From Oleiharenicola lentus (GTDB taxonomy: Bacteria > Verrucomicrobiota > Verrucomicrobiia > Opitutales > Opitutaceae): 64,000 bases of DNA. The position numbers were made by a program, and so were the translations under genes. The notes beneath the pieces are model-generated. The model saw only the letters and a list, made by a program, of their open reading frames with translations, was not told where the DNA came from and searched no databases. The stretch is taken from positions 1,925,693-1,989,692 of the forward strand of contig NZ_SDHX01000001.1 of NCBI RefSeq assembly GCF_004118375.1, given 5' to 3'. Shown here piece after piece: positions 43,833 through 53,451 of the stretch; within the stretch, counting starts at the first letter, position 1, and every line of letters begins with the position of its first letter.

Positions 43833-45071
43833 ATGCATTGGCTGCCCCTGACGGTAATAGGTCTGATCGTCGCGAGGCTCCTCGCCCAGCTTGGGCTCGA
43901 GGCCCTCAACCGCGCGGAAGTGCGGCGCAACGCCGGGGCGGTGCCTCCGGCGCTGGGGGAGGTGATGGATGCCACGACCTACGCCAAGTCCACCGACTAC
44001 ACGCTGGCGAAAAGCCGTTTCGGTTCGATCGAACTGATCTTTGACGCGGTCTTGCTGGGTGTGGTCCTGTTCAGCGGATTGTTGCCCTGGCTGTGGGCGA
44101 AGTTCGACGCGATGGCACCGGGTGCCGCGTGGAGCGGCTCGCTGTTTCTCGTGGCCACGATGATTTTACTCGGCCTGCCCGGTCTGCCGCTGGCCTGGTG
44201 GGCGCAGTTCCGGCTGGAAGCGCGTTTTGGGTTCAACCAGAGCACGCTCAAGCTGTGGATCAGCGACCAGGTCAAATCCACGCTGCTCGGCCTCCTGATC
44301 GGGTTTCCGCTCGCGTGGGCATTGCTGGCCCTTGTCGGCAAGATGGGACCGTTCTGGTGGGTCTGGGGCTTCGGGCTGCTGTTCGGCTTCCAGCTGCTGA
44401 TGCTCGTGCTTTATCCGAAGCTCATTTTGCCACTCTTCAACAAACTCACGCCGCTCCCCGAGGGTGATGCCCGCACCCGCCTGCTGGCGCTGTCGGATCG
44501 CACCGGTTTCCGCGCCAAGACGATCGAGGTGATGGACGGTTCGAAGCGCTCGGCCCATTCCAACGCCTTCTTCACGGGTTTCGGTCGTTTTCGGCGCATC
44601 GTGCTTTTCGACACGCTGATGAACCAGCTCTCCCAGACCGAACTCGAGGCGGTGTTGGCGCACGAGATCGGGCATTACCGCCGCGGCCATATTCCGCAGC
44701 GGCTCGTGACGATGGCGTTGCTGCAACTCGGGGCCTTTGCGGTCATCGCGTGGCTGAGCCAGGCGCCGTGGTTCAACACCGCTCTCGGCCTGCCAGCCGG
44801 CGCGACGGCGGCGACATTCCTGCTTTTCGGCCTGCTGGGCGGACTGGCGACCTTCTGGTTCTCGCCCATCGGCAACTGGGTGTCGCGCAAGCACGAATAC
44901 GAGGCCGACGCCTTTGCTCGCGATGCCATGGGCGGGGCCGCCCCGCTCTCGGGGGCGCTGCGCAAGCTCTCGCAGAGGAATCTTTCCAACCTCACGCCGC
45001 ACCCGCTCTACAGCGCCGTCTATTACTCGCACCCCACGCTCGTGGAACGCGAGCGGGCCCTCGGCACCTGA
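43833..45071 (+). CDS. M48 family zinc metalloprotease (CAAX protease/Ste24-like)
   Basis: 412 residues with several membrane helices in the N-terminal half and around the catalytic domain. The zinc site is LEAVLAHEIGHYRRGH (HEXXH), with the third ligand in HEYEADAFARDAMGG; KTIEVMDGSKRSAHSNAFFT and SHPTLVERERAL are also typical of Ste24-type proteases. In bacteria these act in membrane-protein quality control or peptide processing. The following nuclease gene starts 5 bp after its stop. Confidence 0.9.
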   Translation: MHWLPLTVIGLIVARLLAQLGLEALNRAEVRRNAGAVPPALGEVMDATTYAKSTDYTLAKSRFGSIELIFDAVLLGVVLFSGLLPWLWAKFDAMAPGAAWSGSLFLVATMILLGLPGLPLAWWAQFRLEARFGFNQSTLKLWISDQVKSTLLGLLIGFPLAWALLALVGKMGPFWWVWGFGLLFGFQLLMLVLYPKLILPLFNKLTPLPEGDARTRLLALSDRTGFRAKTIEVMDGSKRSAHSNAFFTGFGRFRRIVLFDTLMNQLSQTELEAVLAHEIGHYRRGHIPQRLVTMALLQLGAFAVIAWLSQAPWFNTALGLPAGATAATFLLFGLLGGLATFWFSPIGNWVSRKHEYEADAFARDAMGGAAPLSGALRKLSQRNLSNLTPHPLYSAVYYSHPTLVERERALGT

Positions 45072-45075
45072 TCTT

Positions 45076-45975
45076 ATGAATACGCTCCGCCTCCCGGTCC
45101 TGTTTCTCCTCCTCTGCGCCGTCGCGCAGGCGGCCCTCAAGGTCGCCACCTACAACGTCGAAAACTACACGCTTGCGAACCGCATGGTGGACGGCGTCTA
45201 CCGTGAGTCCTATCCGAAACCCGAGAATGAGCGCGTCGCGCTCACCCAGGTGATCGGCGCCATCGCCCCCGACGTGCTCGCCGTGCAGGAGATGGGAACC
45301 AAGTCCTACCTGGACGAATTTCAGCGGGAGTTGAAAGCGGCCGGACAGGATTACCCGCACACCGTTGTGCTCGACGGTCCTGACGCTAACCGCCATGTGG
45401 CGGTGTTGTCGAAGGTGCCCTTCAAGGAGGTAAAGCCCCACGCGGACGTGCCCTTCACCTATTTCGACCAGCCGGCCAAGGTCCGGCGGGGCGCGCTGGA
45501 GGTGATCATTGCCACCGACCAGGGCGACGTTTCGATTTTCGTGGTCCACCTGAAGAGCAAATACACCGAGCGGAAGGACGATCCGGAATCCCTCCTCCAA
45601 CGGTCGCTGGAGGCCGAGGCTGTGCGCGATCTGGTGCTGACCCGTTTCCCCGATCCGGCCCAGGCGAAGTTCCTCGTGGTCGGCGATTGGAACGACACCC
45701 GCAGCACCCGCCCGGTGCGCGCGCTGCAGAAACGCGGCGACCTGGTCGTGGGCGAGCTGGTGCGCGCCGCCGATTCGCGCGGACATCTCTGGACGCATTT
45801 CTTCAGGCGCGAGGACCAATACAGCCGCATCGACTACCTGATGGTTTCCCCCGGTTTGAAATCACATGTTGTCGGCAACCGCGCCACCATCCACGACGGC
45901 CCCGGCACCGTGGATGCGAGCGATCACCGCCCGGTCTGGCTCACCCTCGACGTTCAGCCCAAGGCGGGCCGCTGA
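45076..45975 (+). CDS. Exported endonuclease/exonuclease/phosphatase-family protein
   Basis: 299 residues from ATG 45076, where a signal peptide starts (MNTLRLPVLFLLLCAVAQA). The EEP fold is shown by KVATYNVENYTL, DVLAVQEMGTKSYLDEF (metal Glu), FVVHLKSKYTERKDDPESLL, LVVGDWNDTRSTRPV, YSRIDYLMVSP and ASDHRPVWLTLD. It could act on extracellular nucleic acid or a phosphodiester; the substrate is not evident. It is adjacent to the M48 gene and likely cotranscribed. Confidence 0.85.
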   Translation: MNTLRLPVLFLLLCAVAQAALKVATYNVENYTLANRMVDGVYRESYPKPENERVALTQVIGAIAPDVLAVQEMGTKSYLDEFQRELKAAGQDYPHTVVLDGPDANRHVAVLSKVPFKEVKPHADVPFTYFDQPAKVRRGALEVIIATDQGDVSIFVVHLKSKYTERKDDPESLLQRSLEAEAVRDLVLTRFPDPAQAKFLVVGDWNDTRSTRPVRALQKRGDLVVGELVRAADSRGHLWTHFFRREDQYSRIDYLMVSPGLKSHVVGNRATIHDGPGTVDASDHRPVWLTLDVQPKAGR

Positions 45976-46002
45976 TTCCCGGAGCCAGCCCAGCCGCCAA
46001 CC

Positions 46003-46596
46003 ATGATCCCCTTCGAGCATATCGTCCTGGTGGATTTTGAAAACGTGCCGGACGTGGATTTTGCCGGCATAGAGGGCAAGCCCGTGCGGGTGGTGCTGCT
46101 GATCGGCACACGGCAGCAGCGTCTCGACTTGGCGCTGGTGCGGCAGATTCACCGCTTGAACGGGCAGATCGAGCTCGTCGAGGTGGGCGTGGCCGGGCGG
46201 AGTGCCTTCGACCTGGCCCTGGCCTACCAGCTCGGTCTGGCTGTGAAGGAGCACCCCCAGGCGCAGTTCCACATCGTTTCCCAGGCCGAGGATTTCGAGC
46301 CACTGCTCCGTCATCTGGCTTCGCGCGGCATGGACGTCACGCGGCATGTCGTTTTCCCCTCGCTCTATCTGCCGATTCCCGTGCGGCGCGATGCGCCGGT
46401 CGTGCGGTTGGAAAAACTGATCGAGCAGATCCGGCAGGGAACCGTGCGGCCGCGGAAGCGTTCGACGCTGGAGCATGTCATCGCAACCTTCGACGGCAAC
46501 GATCTCACCAAGGAGCAGGTGAAGGTGGTGCTGGAGCAGCTGATCCGCCAACGCGTGCTGCTGATCGATGATCGGGACAAGGTGGGTTATCCGTAA
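46003..46596 (+). CDS. NYN/PIN-like domain protein
   Basis: 197 residues. Residues 1-115 look like a NYN (LabA-type) PIN fold: IVLVDFENVPDVDFAG with the first acidic residues, VRVVLLIGTRQQRLDLALV, GRSAFDLALAYQLGLAVKEH with an Asp, and IVSQAEDFEPLLRHLASRGM. The C-terminal 70 residues are a basic helix and small winged-helix-like segment (TLEHVIATFDGNDLTKEQVK). This suggests an RNA-processing or RNA-binding protein. It starts 27 bp after the nuclease gene. Confidence 0.75.
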   Translation: MIPFEHIVLVDFENVPDVDFAGIEGKPVRVVLLIGTRQQRLDLALVRQIHRLNGQIELVEVGVAGRSAFDLALAYQLGLAVKEHPQAQFHIVSQAEDFEPLLRHLASRGMDVTRHVVFPSLYLPIPVRRDAPVVRLEKLIEQIRQGTVRPRKRSTLEHVIATFDGNDLTKEQVKVVLEQLIRQRVLLIDDRDKVGYP

Positions 46597-47826
46597 GTTC
46601 TGCTCATCGCGTCCTCCACGGGCGCTTCAGACGTGTTGGCGGGTGCGATGCAGGATTGAGTGGTTGAAGAGGCCAGATAGGCTGACGGTCTCTGGTTACG
46701 GCGCGGCCGCGCAAGGTGCCGGCGGATGATAGCCCGCGGGGTTCGATCCCCCTCCGCGCCGCCAATTTAATTCAAAAAGAACCCAGCCTTGTTAATTTAA
46801 GCGCTTTCGCTATCTCACTGGGGTGAGCACTTTGCGAGAGCTGAAAATGCCCGGCTTAAATCAGGGTTCTGACCGACCATTAAAAATCGGGGGATAAGCG
46901 GCGAGTCGGGACTTGGACGATTTAAGTAATGTAAATTGCAGACGTGTCCATGGGGTCAGAGAGACAAACCTTTAATCCAGATATTTAAGCAGTATGCCTG
47001 ATGCCTCGGGCGAGATATCTAGGCTGAAAGACCTTTGCGCTCAGATACGGTCGCGAAGTCTGCCGGGCGCCTCGCGCCCTCGCAGTCTGCCCGTGTTGAA
47101 TGTAGTCCTGAAGGCCCTTATTTCATCTGCATAAAAGCCAAGAAACGACACCGCGTCGCTTGCGCATCTCCTCGAATGGAGAGATCAATTAAGTCTCCAT
47201 TGGAAAACAGTGCTGCCGGGCGGGGAATGGCACGGGCGTGTGAAATAGGGGAAATCTAAAGAGATTGTGTCTTGAGGGCGTGTTGCCCAAAGGGGCGTTC
47301 AATTGAGTTGAGGTGTGCAGCGCAATCGGCTGGCTCTATCCTGCTTTTGCAGTGTCCCACCAGATCGGGCGTGCGAGCTGGCGGGGGGAGGGGAAGGAGG
47401 ACGGGATGCGGACGGGAGCCCGGGCGGTTTTGCACCTCTGGGGCATGAACAGATGCGATTGCCCGAGCGAACTCGATCAGATGCGGCTGGAGCCAGTGCT
47501 GGCGGCCGAGAGTTCCCGCAATCGCGGGCATCTCGTGCTTGGCTTGGAAACCGGCTGAGAGTTTCGGAACTCATCGGTGTCACCGTAGGTGAGGTCTGGC
47601 AGCGCGGAGCGCTGGTGCGGATTTTGCGGCTTGCCCGGTCGCGGCTCAAGGGTGGCCGGTGCGCCCAGTGCCGGGCGGTGAAGGGCCAGAGCGTGTGTCC
47701 CTCTGGGTCTAATCGATATTAGCCATGCAGGGATTGCTGGCCGGGGCTTCACGGCTACCTAGGGGGCGAAGTCTGAAGTGCCGCGCCACGCGCGGCTGGT
47801 CCCTTACCCCTTACCCCCTAACCCAC
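46597..47826. other. Gene-poor, decayed region before the carbohydrate locus
   Basis: About 1.2 kb without a credible coding region; the short ORFs here have no coherent protein-like composition. The first half is markedly AT-richer than the flanks. It starts just after the NYN gene, holds the truncated tRNA-like element at 46700, and at 46951-46972 a sequence (TGGGGTCAGAGAGACAAACC) that loosely resembles the end repeat of the RAYT element. It looks like the scar of old insertions. The last 100 bases hold the leader of the TonB receptor gene. Confidence 0.5.
46700..46764 (+). pseudogene. Truncated tRNA-like element
   Basis: A perfect 7-bp acceptor stem (GGCGCGG at 46700-46706, CCGCGCC at 46754-46760) is followed by G and an encoded CCA (46762-46764), with a T-arm-like hairpin containing GGTTCGATCC. 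Only about 30 bases separate the acceptor strand from the T arm, too few for normal D and anticodon arms, and no clean anticodon stem folds. It is either a deleted tRNA or the trace of a tRNA-targeting element. Confidence 0.4.
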
Positions 47827-50148
47827 ATGAAATCATTAGCCAGGTATGTTGTCGCGGGCCTGTTGTCCGCTTTTTCCGCCGGAACCTTACTGGCGCAGAC
47901 CGCGCCCAGTCCGAGCGAAGCCGCAGAAGACGAGGTGGTCACGCTCTCCCCCTTCGTGGTCACCGCCACGGAAGGCGGCGATATCACGGAATCGACTTCG
48001 GGCACCTTGGTATCCAGGCCGCTCGAGCAGACCCCGATGGCCATTTCGGTCTTCAGCGCCGAATTGATGAAGGACCTGATGGTCCTCAACGGCGACCATC
48101 TGACCAAGATCGTGCCCGGGCTGGCGGCGCAGAACAACCAGACCTCCGAGGGCGCCGGCGGCAACCAGCAGTACGCCTCGCGCGGCTTCACTGTGCTCCC
48201 CCGCCGCAACGGTTTCGCCCCCGGCGGCCGGCTCTACGACATGACCGGCGTCGACCGCGTGGAAATCATCCGCGGCCCGAACTCAATCCTGTACGGGCAG
48301 AATGACCCGGGTGGCGTCATCAACTACATCTCGAAGCGGCCGCGCCTGCGCAATTCCACCGGCGCGCATGGCACGGTCACGGCCGTCTTGGGCAACTACG
48401 CCTTCCAGCGGGCCATGACGGACGTCGATTACACTCTGATCCCCGGCAAGCTGGGCTTCCGTCTCCCGATGTCTTACACGTACAACGAGCGCGACACGAA
48501 GTGGTTTTCCAACACCGTCGTCTCGATCAACCCCTCGATGCTCTGGCGCGTCTTCCCGAACACGGAACTCACCATCGAGTACGAGTATCTCGATATCGAG
48601 ACCAACTTCGGTGCGCTACAGCCGATCGTCTGGGTCCCGCCGGGCCAGACCAAGGAAGTGGTCGACAAGAACAAGCGCGGCCTGGGTCGGGCGACCAACT
48701 ACACCTTCGGCCCCTACGCAAATGCGAACAACAAGATGACGAACTGGACCGCGGATCTCACGTCCCGCATCACGGAAAACATCACCTTCCGCGGCGTCTA
48801 TTCGCAGAACGGCCGCGACCGCGACCAGGTGACTCCGGGCGGGGGCGATCCATTTCGCGTGACCCCGACGCCATGGTTCGGCGTGGAGGACCAGGACGGC
48901 AACCAGATCAGCGGCTACAAGGGCGACCTGCTCTTCGAGTACGAATTCGGCCCGATCAAGTCCCGCACCGTGCTCGGCTATGAGTGGAACACCAACGACT
49001 ACTACTTCAAGCAGTGGCGCACGTACCAAAATGGCGCGACGCTCAACCTCTTCACGCTGAATATTGGCTATGACCCGGTCACGGGCTTGGCCACGCGCGA
49101 CACGGTGGCCTCGGACTACGCGCCGTTCCCGAGGAACAACTACGTCACTAACTCCATCGAGCCCTCCAACACGCTCGGCGGCAATGCGTACGAGATCCCG
49201 ACTGTGACCGATCCCAATAACCCGTGGCGGCTCTTCCGCGGCCCGCAGCGCTTCACCAGCACCTGGAGCAACACCCGCATCAGCGAGGTTCTCTCGGCTT
49301 ACGATGACCGCGTGCAGATGCTCCTCGGATACGCCCGAGGCAAGCTGATCCAGAACTACAACCAGCAGAGCAAGGTGAAGATCGAGCTCGGCTCGACCCC
49401 GATCTACCAGTTCGGCCTCGGCTTCATGGTGGACCGCGAGAAAAAGCACCTGCTGTTCGCCAACTACAGCACCAGCTACGCGCCGCAGTTCCTGCTCGAC
49501 ATAAACAACCAGTTCCTGCCCCCGCAGGAGGCCAAGGGCCTTGAGGGCGGCGTGAAGTCGGTGTGGAGCGACAAGCTGCGCACGACGCTGACGGTCTTCT
49601 CGCAGAAGCGCACGAACGTCGGCCGCCAGTTCACCGACTTCTCGTTCCAGCCCCCGCGCACCTATGGCGTCCTCTCGCCGGGTGAGGAGAGCAAGGGTTT
49701 CGAGTTCGAGGCCACCTACAAGCCGACCAAGGCCTTCGATGTCCGCTTGGGTTACGCCTACTACAACGGCAAGATCACCGGCGCGGCCGCCAACGAGCAG
49801 TTCAAGATCGGTCGCGAGCTGCCCCGCGCTCCGGAAAAGTCCGGCACCTTCTCGCTGAACTACACGTTTCAGCACAGCAAGGTCGCCGGCCTGCGCCTCG
49901 GCTACGGGTTCACCTACAAGAACGACACCATCCTGGATCTCAACAACGGCCTCAATTCCCTGACGCGCCGCAGCGATCCCTACCTGGTGCACTGGATGAC
50001 TCTCGCCAAGGATTTCAAGCTGGCCGACAAGCGGACCATCGTCGTGCGACTCAACGTCGGAAACCTCTTTGACAAAAACTACGTGTCCGAAGGTTTCACA
50101 TTCGGCGAGTACCGCACGTTCCGCCTCAGCACCGACTACAAGTTCTAA
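47827..50148 (+). CDS. TonB-dependent outer-membrane receptor
   Basis: 773 residues from ATG 47827, where the signal peptide begins (YVVAGLLSAFSAGTLLAQ). The mature N-terminus has DEVVTLSPFVVTATEGG, a segment typical of Opitutaceae receptors that may serve as TonB box. The plug domain follows (QTPMAISVFSAELMKDL, YASRGFTVLPRRNGFAPGGR, DRVEIIRGPNSILYGQNDPG, GVINYISKRP), then a 22-strand-type barrel ending in an aromatic residue (FRLSTDYKF). It has no N-terminal CNA-B or SusC-like extension. As first gene of the glycan locus it probably imports oligosaccharides, though a siderophore receptor could look the same. A strong terminator follows. Confidence 0.9.
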   Translation: MKSLARYVVAGLLSAFSAGTLLAQTAPSPSEAAEDEVVTLSPFVVTATEGGDITESTSGTLVSRPLEQTPMAISVFSAELMKDLMVLNGDHLTKIVPGLAAQNNQTSEGAGGNQQYASRGFTVLPRRNGFAPGGRLYDMTGVDRVEIIRGPNSILYGQNDPGGVINYISKRPRLRNSTGAHGTVTAVLGNYAFQRAMTDVDYTLIPGKLGFRLPMSYTYNERDTKWFSNTVVSINPSMLWRVFPNTELTIEYEYLDIETNFGALQPIVWVPPGQTKEVVDKNKRGLGRATNYTFGPYANANNKMTNWTADLTSRITENITFRGVYSQNGRDRDQVTPGGGDPFRVTPTPWFGVEDQDGNQISGYKGDLLFEYEFGPIKSRTVLGYEWNTNDYYFKQWRTYQNGATLNLFTLNIGYDPVTGLATRDTVASDYAPFPRNNYVTNSIEPSNTLGGNAYEIPTVTDPNNPWRLFRGPQRFTSTWSNTRISEVLSAYDDRVQMLLGYARGKLIQNYNQQSKVKIELGSTPIYQFGLGFMVDREKKHLLFANYSTSYAPQFLLDINNQFLPPQEAKGLEGGVKSVWSDKLRTTLTVFSQKRTNVGRQFTDFSFQPPRTYGVLSPGEESKGFEFEATYKPTKAFDVRLGYAYYNGKITGAAANEQFKIGRELPRAPEKSGTFSLNYTFQHSKVAGLRLGYGFTYKNDTILDLNNGLNSLTRRSDPYLVHWMTLAKDFKLADKRTIVVRLNVGNLFDKNYVSEGFTFGEYRTFRLSTDYKF

Positions 50149-50170
50149 GGGTAGCAAGGTTGGTTCAATA

Positions 50171-50210
50171 GGGGCGGAACACGTTTCGGGGTCGTGTTCC
50201 GCCCTCATTT
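50171..50210 (+). terminator. Terminator after the TonB receptor gene
   Basis: A perfect 12-bp stem GGGCGGAACACG / CGTGTTCCGCCC (50172-50183, 50193-50204) with a 9-base loop, followed by TCATTTTC. It separates the receptor transcript from the downstream enzymes, perhaps only partly, so that the receptor can be made in excess. Confidence 0.78.
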
Positions 50211-50231
50211 TCTCCCACTCCGCCCCCTGCC

Positions 50232-51266
50232 ATGTCCTATCTAGCCGATTTTCAGCTCTCCCGTCACCCGGCCAACCCGATCCTTCGCCCCGATCCGACG
50301 CTCGCTTGGGAGTCCCTGGTGGCCACCAACCCCGCCGCTTGGTATGACGACGTCGCGGGCGAGGTCTTGCTCCTCTACCGCGCCGCGGGTGATGACGCCG
50401 ACCACCGCGTGCATCTGGCCCTTGCCCGCAGCCGCGATGGCATCCATTTCCAGCGCGACCCCGGCAACCCGGTCGCCTCCCCGCTGCCCAACACGCCGGA
50501 CGGCGGCTGCCTCGAGGATCCGCGCATCATTAAGATCGGCGACTGGTATTACGTCACCGTGGCCTCGCGCCCGTTCCCGCCCGGGCGCTACTGGGATCCC
50601 GCCGCGCTGGCGCGCCGACCGCACCTGGCGTTTCCGCCGCATTTCCCCGCCGCATTGAGGCAAAATCTCACGTCGACGCACCTATTCCTCACACGCGATT
50701 TCAAGGAGTGGATCCGTGCCGGCCGCCTGACCGACCCGTCGCTCGACGAGCGCGATGTCGTCATCTTTCCAGAACAGGTGGGCGGCAAGTGGGTCACCTT
50801 GCATCGTCCGATGCAGTGGCACGGCCAGGGCTTTCCAAATGCTCAGCCCGCGATTTGGATCGCGGCAAACGTCGATCTGCTCGGCTGGAAGCAGCTCAGG
50901 TTGCTGGCCAAGGCCGAATATGATTGGGAACTCAAAGTCGGCGCGAACAACCCCCCGCTCAAGACCCCTCACGGCTGGCTGCAGATCTATCACGCCGTCG
51001 GGCCCGACAAGCACTACCGCCTCGGCGCGCTGCTGCTCGATCTCGAAGACCCCTTCCGCGTTACCCACCGCACGCGGCGAGCGATATACGAGCCGACCGC
51101 GGAGTGGGAGACCAAGGGCCTCTACAACGGCGTCTGCTTTCCCTGCGGCCACGCGGTGCTGAACGGCACCTATCACCTTTACTACGGCGGCGGTGACGTG
51201 GTTTGTGGCGTGGCGACGGCGCCCTTGGCCGAATTGCTCGATCACGTGCGCACGCAGCCGGTCTGA
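50232..51266 (+). CDS. GH130 family mannoside phosphorylase/mannosidase
   Basis: 344 residues, five-bladed propeller type. Family motifs: HPANPILRPDPTLAWESL at the N-terminus, GGCLEDPRIIKIGDWYYVT, DERDVVIFPEQVGGKWVTLH, and the C-terminal GLYNGVCFPCGHAVLNGTYH with LYYGGGDVVCGVATAPL. No signal peptide, so it acts in the cytoplasm. GH130 members phosphorolyse or hydrolyse beta-mannosides (Man-Glc, Man-Man, Man-GlcNAc). The neighbouring beta-mannosidase and GH5 support a mannose-containing substrate. Confidence 0.87.
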   Translation: MSYLADFQLSRHPANPILRPDPTLAWESLVATNPAAWYDDVAGEVLLLYRAAGDDADHRVHLALARSRDGIHFQRDPGNPVASPLPNTPDGGCLEDPRIIKIGDWYYVTVASRPFPPGRYWDPAALARRPHLAFPPHFPAALRQNLTSTHLFLTRDFKEWIRAGRLTDPSLDERDVVIFPEQVGGKWVTLHRPMQWHGQGFPNAQPAIWIAANVDLLGWKQLRLLAKAEYDWELKVGANNPPLKTPHGWLQIYHAVGPDKHYRLGALLLDLEDPFRVTHRTRRAIYEPTAEWETKGLYNGVCFPCGHAVLNGTYHLYYGGGDVVCGVATAPLAELLDHVRTQPV

Positions 51267-51319
51267 ATACCCCGGCCTCCCGGCTTGCCCCCCAACGACC
51301 ACCGCATCCAATCGTGGTC

Positions 51320-52351
51320 ATGGTCACCCAAAAAGATGTCGCGCGGCAGACGGGTCTTTCACAGACCGCCGTGTCGCTGGCGTTACGCAACAGTCCTGAA
51401 GTGTCGGCAGAGACGATTCGAGTGGTCCGACTTGCGGCCCGCCGCCTCGGTTACCGACCTGATCCGCTGATCTCGGCGCTGATGGCGCAACGCCACCGGC
51501 GCCACAAGGACTCGTTCCGGGCGAAGATTGCTTTTCTCACCGCATTTCCCCGGCGCGATGAATGGAAGGAAAGCGACTATTCGGCCGGCTGCTTCGCCGG
51601 TGCGCGACAGGCCGCCGCGGAGCGCGGCTATGTGTGTGAGCCGGTCTGGTTGCGTGAGCCCGGCATATCTGCGGCACGACTCAGCGGCATCCTGTGGACG
51701 CAAAACGTTCAGGGCCTGCTCATCGCCCCGCTGCCAGTTGATTTTCCACCCCTCGACATAGAGTGGGCGAAGTTTAGCGCGTTAAGTCTGGACTATTCGC
51801 TCCCCCGCCCGGTTCTCAGCCGCGTGGTCGACGACCATGCCTTCGGCATCGAGCGCGTGTTGGACGAGGTATCACGTCGGGGATACCGGCGGCCGGGCCT
51901 CGTGTTGCGCGCGTCGCAGGACGTCCGCACGCACCACAGTCGGCTTGGCGTTTTTCTCGTACAACGGAGGCTGCGTCCGGATTGGGAGGAGATTCCCCCG
52001 CTGATTCTGCCGGAGGATCGCTGGAATGAGGAGCTTTTCGCCGAGTGGGTACGCCGCGAGCGCCCGGACGTTGTGTTGACCGAGGAGGATCGCTTGCCCG
52101 CGTTCGCCCGCTCGATCGGCCTCCGCGTACCGCAAGAATTAGGGATCGCCTTCTTTTACAAGGAACACCCGACTCACACGTTGAGCGGGCTGCAGATCAA
52201 CTCGGTGGAGGTAGGGGCCACCGCGGCGCGGATTCTGATCCGCATGATCGAGACCAACGAGCGCGGTGAGGCCCGTGTCCCCACGACCACCCTCGTGCAG
52301 TCATTTACCTGGAACGACGGCCGCACGCTGCGGCGGCCGGTGACCCGATGA
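51320..52351 (+). CDS. LacI-family transcriptional regulator
   Basis: 343 residues. N-terminal helix-turn-helix VTQKDVARQTGLSQTAVSLAL with hinge RRLGYRPDPLISALMAQRHR, then a periplasmic-binding-type sensor domain (FRAKIAFLTAFPRRDEWKES to GLQINSVEVGATAARILIRM). The hinge departs from the LacI consensus, as often in Verrucomicrobiota. ATG 51320 is chosen because the HTH begins there; a GTG two codons upstream is possible. It lies inside the locus and is the obvious candidate for its control. It overlaps the next gene by 4 bp. Confidence 0.88.
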   Translation: MVTQKDVARQTGLSQTAVSLALRNSPEVSAETIRVVRLAARRLGYRPDPLISALMAQRHRRHKDSFRAKIAFLTAFPRRDEWKESDYSAGCFAGARQAAAERGYVCEPVWLREPGISAARLSGILWTQNVQGLLIAPLPVDFPPLDIEWAKFSALSLDYSLPRPVLSRVVDDHAFGIERVLDEVSRRGYRRPGLVLRASQDVRTHHSRLGVFLVQRRLRPDWEEIPPLILPEDRWNEELFAEWVRRERPDVVLTEEDRLPAFARSIGLRVPQELGIAFFYKEHPTHTLSGLQINSVEVGATAARILIRMIETNERGEARVPTTTLVQSFTWNDGRTLRRPVTR

Positions 52352-53448
52352 GCACGCAGCCCGACCTTGGACCAGTCAGCCGCCACCGCGGCCCCTGGTC
52401 CCGCACTCGAGCGGTCCTCGAGGCGGGCCGCCTCACGGTGGGCTTCCTCGGCGGCTCGATCACCGCGCCCCATACCGGCACGCGCTGGCCCGAGCCCTTT
52501 ACTGCCTGGCTGGCGGACCGCCATCCGGGCGTCCGTCTCGTCGTGGAAAATGCCGCTATTGGCGCGACGGGCAGCGATCTCGGGGCCTTCCGCGTCGGAC
52601 CGGAGATCGTCACCCGCGGGTGCGATCTCGTGTTCGTTGAATATGCGGTGAACGACCACGGCACCGCGCCGGCCCGCCGCCGCCGCACGCGCGAGGGCAC
52701 GCTGCGCCAGCTCCTCGCGGCCGGGATCGACGTGGTGCTCGTCCACACTTTCTGTCCGGAAATGCTGACCGACCTTGATGCCGGTCGTGTGCCTGCCAGC
52801 GTGGCGGAATTCGAGGTGCTCGCCGACCACTACGGTCTCGATTCCATCTGGGTCGGCTTGCACGCGCTCCGGGAAGTGCGGCGCGGCCGGCTCGCTTGGT
52901 CCGACTGGCTCCCGGACGGTCTTCACCCGGAGCTGCGGGGCAGCCTGCTGTACGCCGAGGCCGTCATCGCCCATTGCACCGCCGCGCTCGGCGCGGCGCC
53001 CGCGACCCCGCGCCCGGCCGCGCTGCCGCCGGCCCTCGACGCGGGTTGCTGGGAAAAGGTTTCCCTGGCCGGGCTCGACCGGCCGGAGCTGGCGGGCCCT
53101 TGGATGCTGCGGCGCTGGACGGCCTGCGCCGGCGTGGACCGCGTGCTCCTGAGCACGGTGCCGGGCGCGCGCCTCCGCCTCGCGTTCGAGGGCCGCGGCC
53201 TGGTCCTGGGCTTCTCCTTCGGGCGACTGTCCTCGGAGGTGCGCTATCGCGTGGATGGCGGTGCCTGGCAGGTCACGGCGCGCGAACGTCCCGCTTGGTG
53301 CGGTGACCACGGCTGGTACCGCCCCACGTGCGTGGCCGACGACCTGCCGCCCGGCCGGCACGAATTCGAACTCGAAACCCTGGACGTCCCGCTCGAGGGC
53401 GGCCGTGGCACCGTCACGGCGCTCGCCTTGCTCGGCATCATTCACTGA
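52348..53448 (+). CDS. SGNH/GDSL hydrolase, probable carbohydrate esterase
   Basis: 366 residues, ATGA overlap with the regulator. The SGNH landmarks are present: block I GFLGGSITAPHTG (Ser37), block II-like GATGSDLGAFR, block III YAVNDHG, and block V DGLHPEL with Asp/His around residue 192-195. A C-terminal beta-sandwich-like half (about 240-366) follows. No signal peptide. It probably removes acetyl or other acyl groups from sugars before the glycosidases act. Confidence 0.78.
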   Translation: MSTQPDLGPVSRHRGPWSRTRAVLEAGRLTVGFLGGSITAPHTGTRWPEPFTAWLADRHPGVRLVVENAAIGATGSDLGAFRVGPEIVTRGCDLVFVEYAVNDHGTAPARRRRTREGTLRQLLAAGIDVVLVHTFCPEMLTDLDAGRVPASVAEFEVLADHYGLDSIWVGLHALREVRRGRLAWSDWLPDGLHPELRGSLLYAEAVIAHCTAALGAAPATPRPAALPPALDAGCWEKVSLAGLDRPELAGPWMLRRWTACAGVDRVLLSTVPGARLRLAFEGRGLVLGFSFGRLSSEVRYRVDGGAWQVTARERPAWCGDHGWYRPTCVADDLPPGRHEFELETLDVPLEGGRGTVTALALLGIIH

Positions 53449-53451
53449 CCT

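Noticed and set aside
40594-43851. 1085-codon ORF opposite fba and dxs
   Set aside because: Antisense shadow of two clear enzymes and xseB; Gly/Glu/Val-rich low-complexity translation with no domain.
46700-46764. 3' end of a tmRNA
   Set aside because: The 5' acceptor strand is only about 50 bases upstream of the 3' strand, and no tag-peptide frame or GxTTCGAC 5' element precedes it.
47035-47725. Short ORFs in the gene-poor region
   Set aside because: Compositions are not protein-like, both strands have competing frames, and no ribosome binding site or family similarity was seen.
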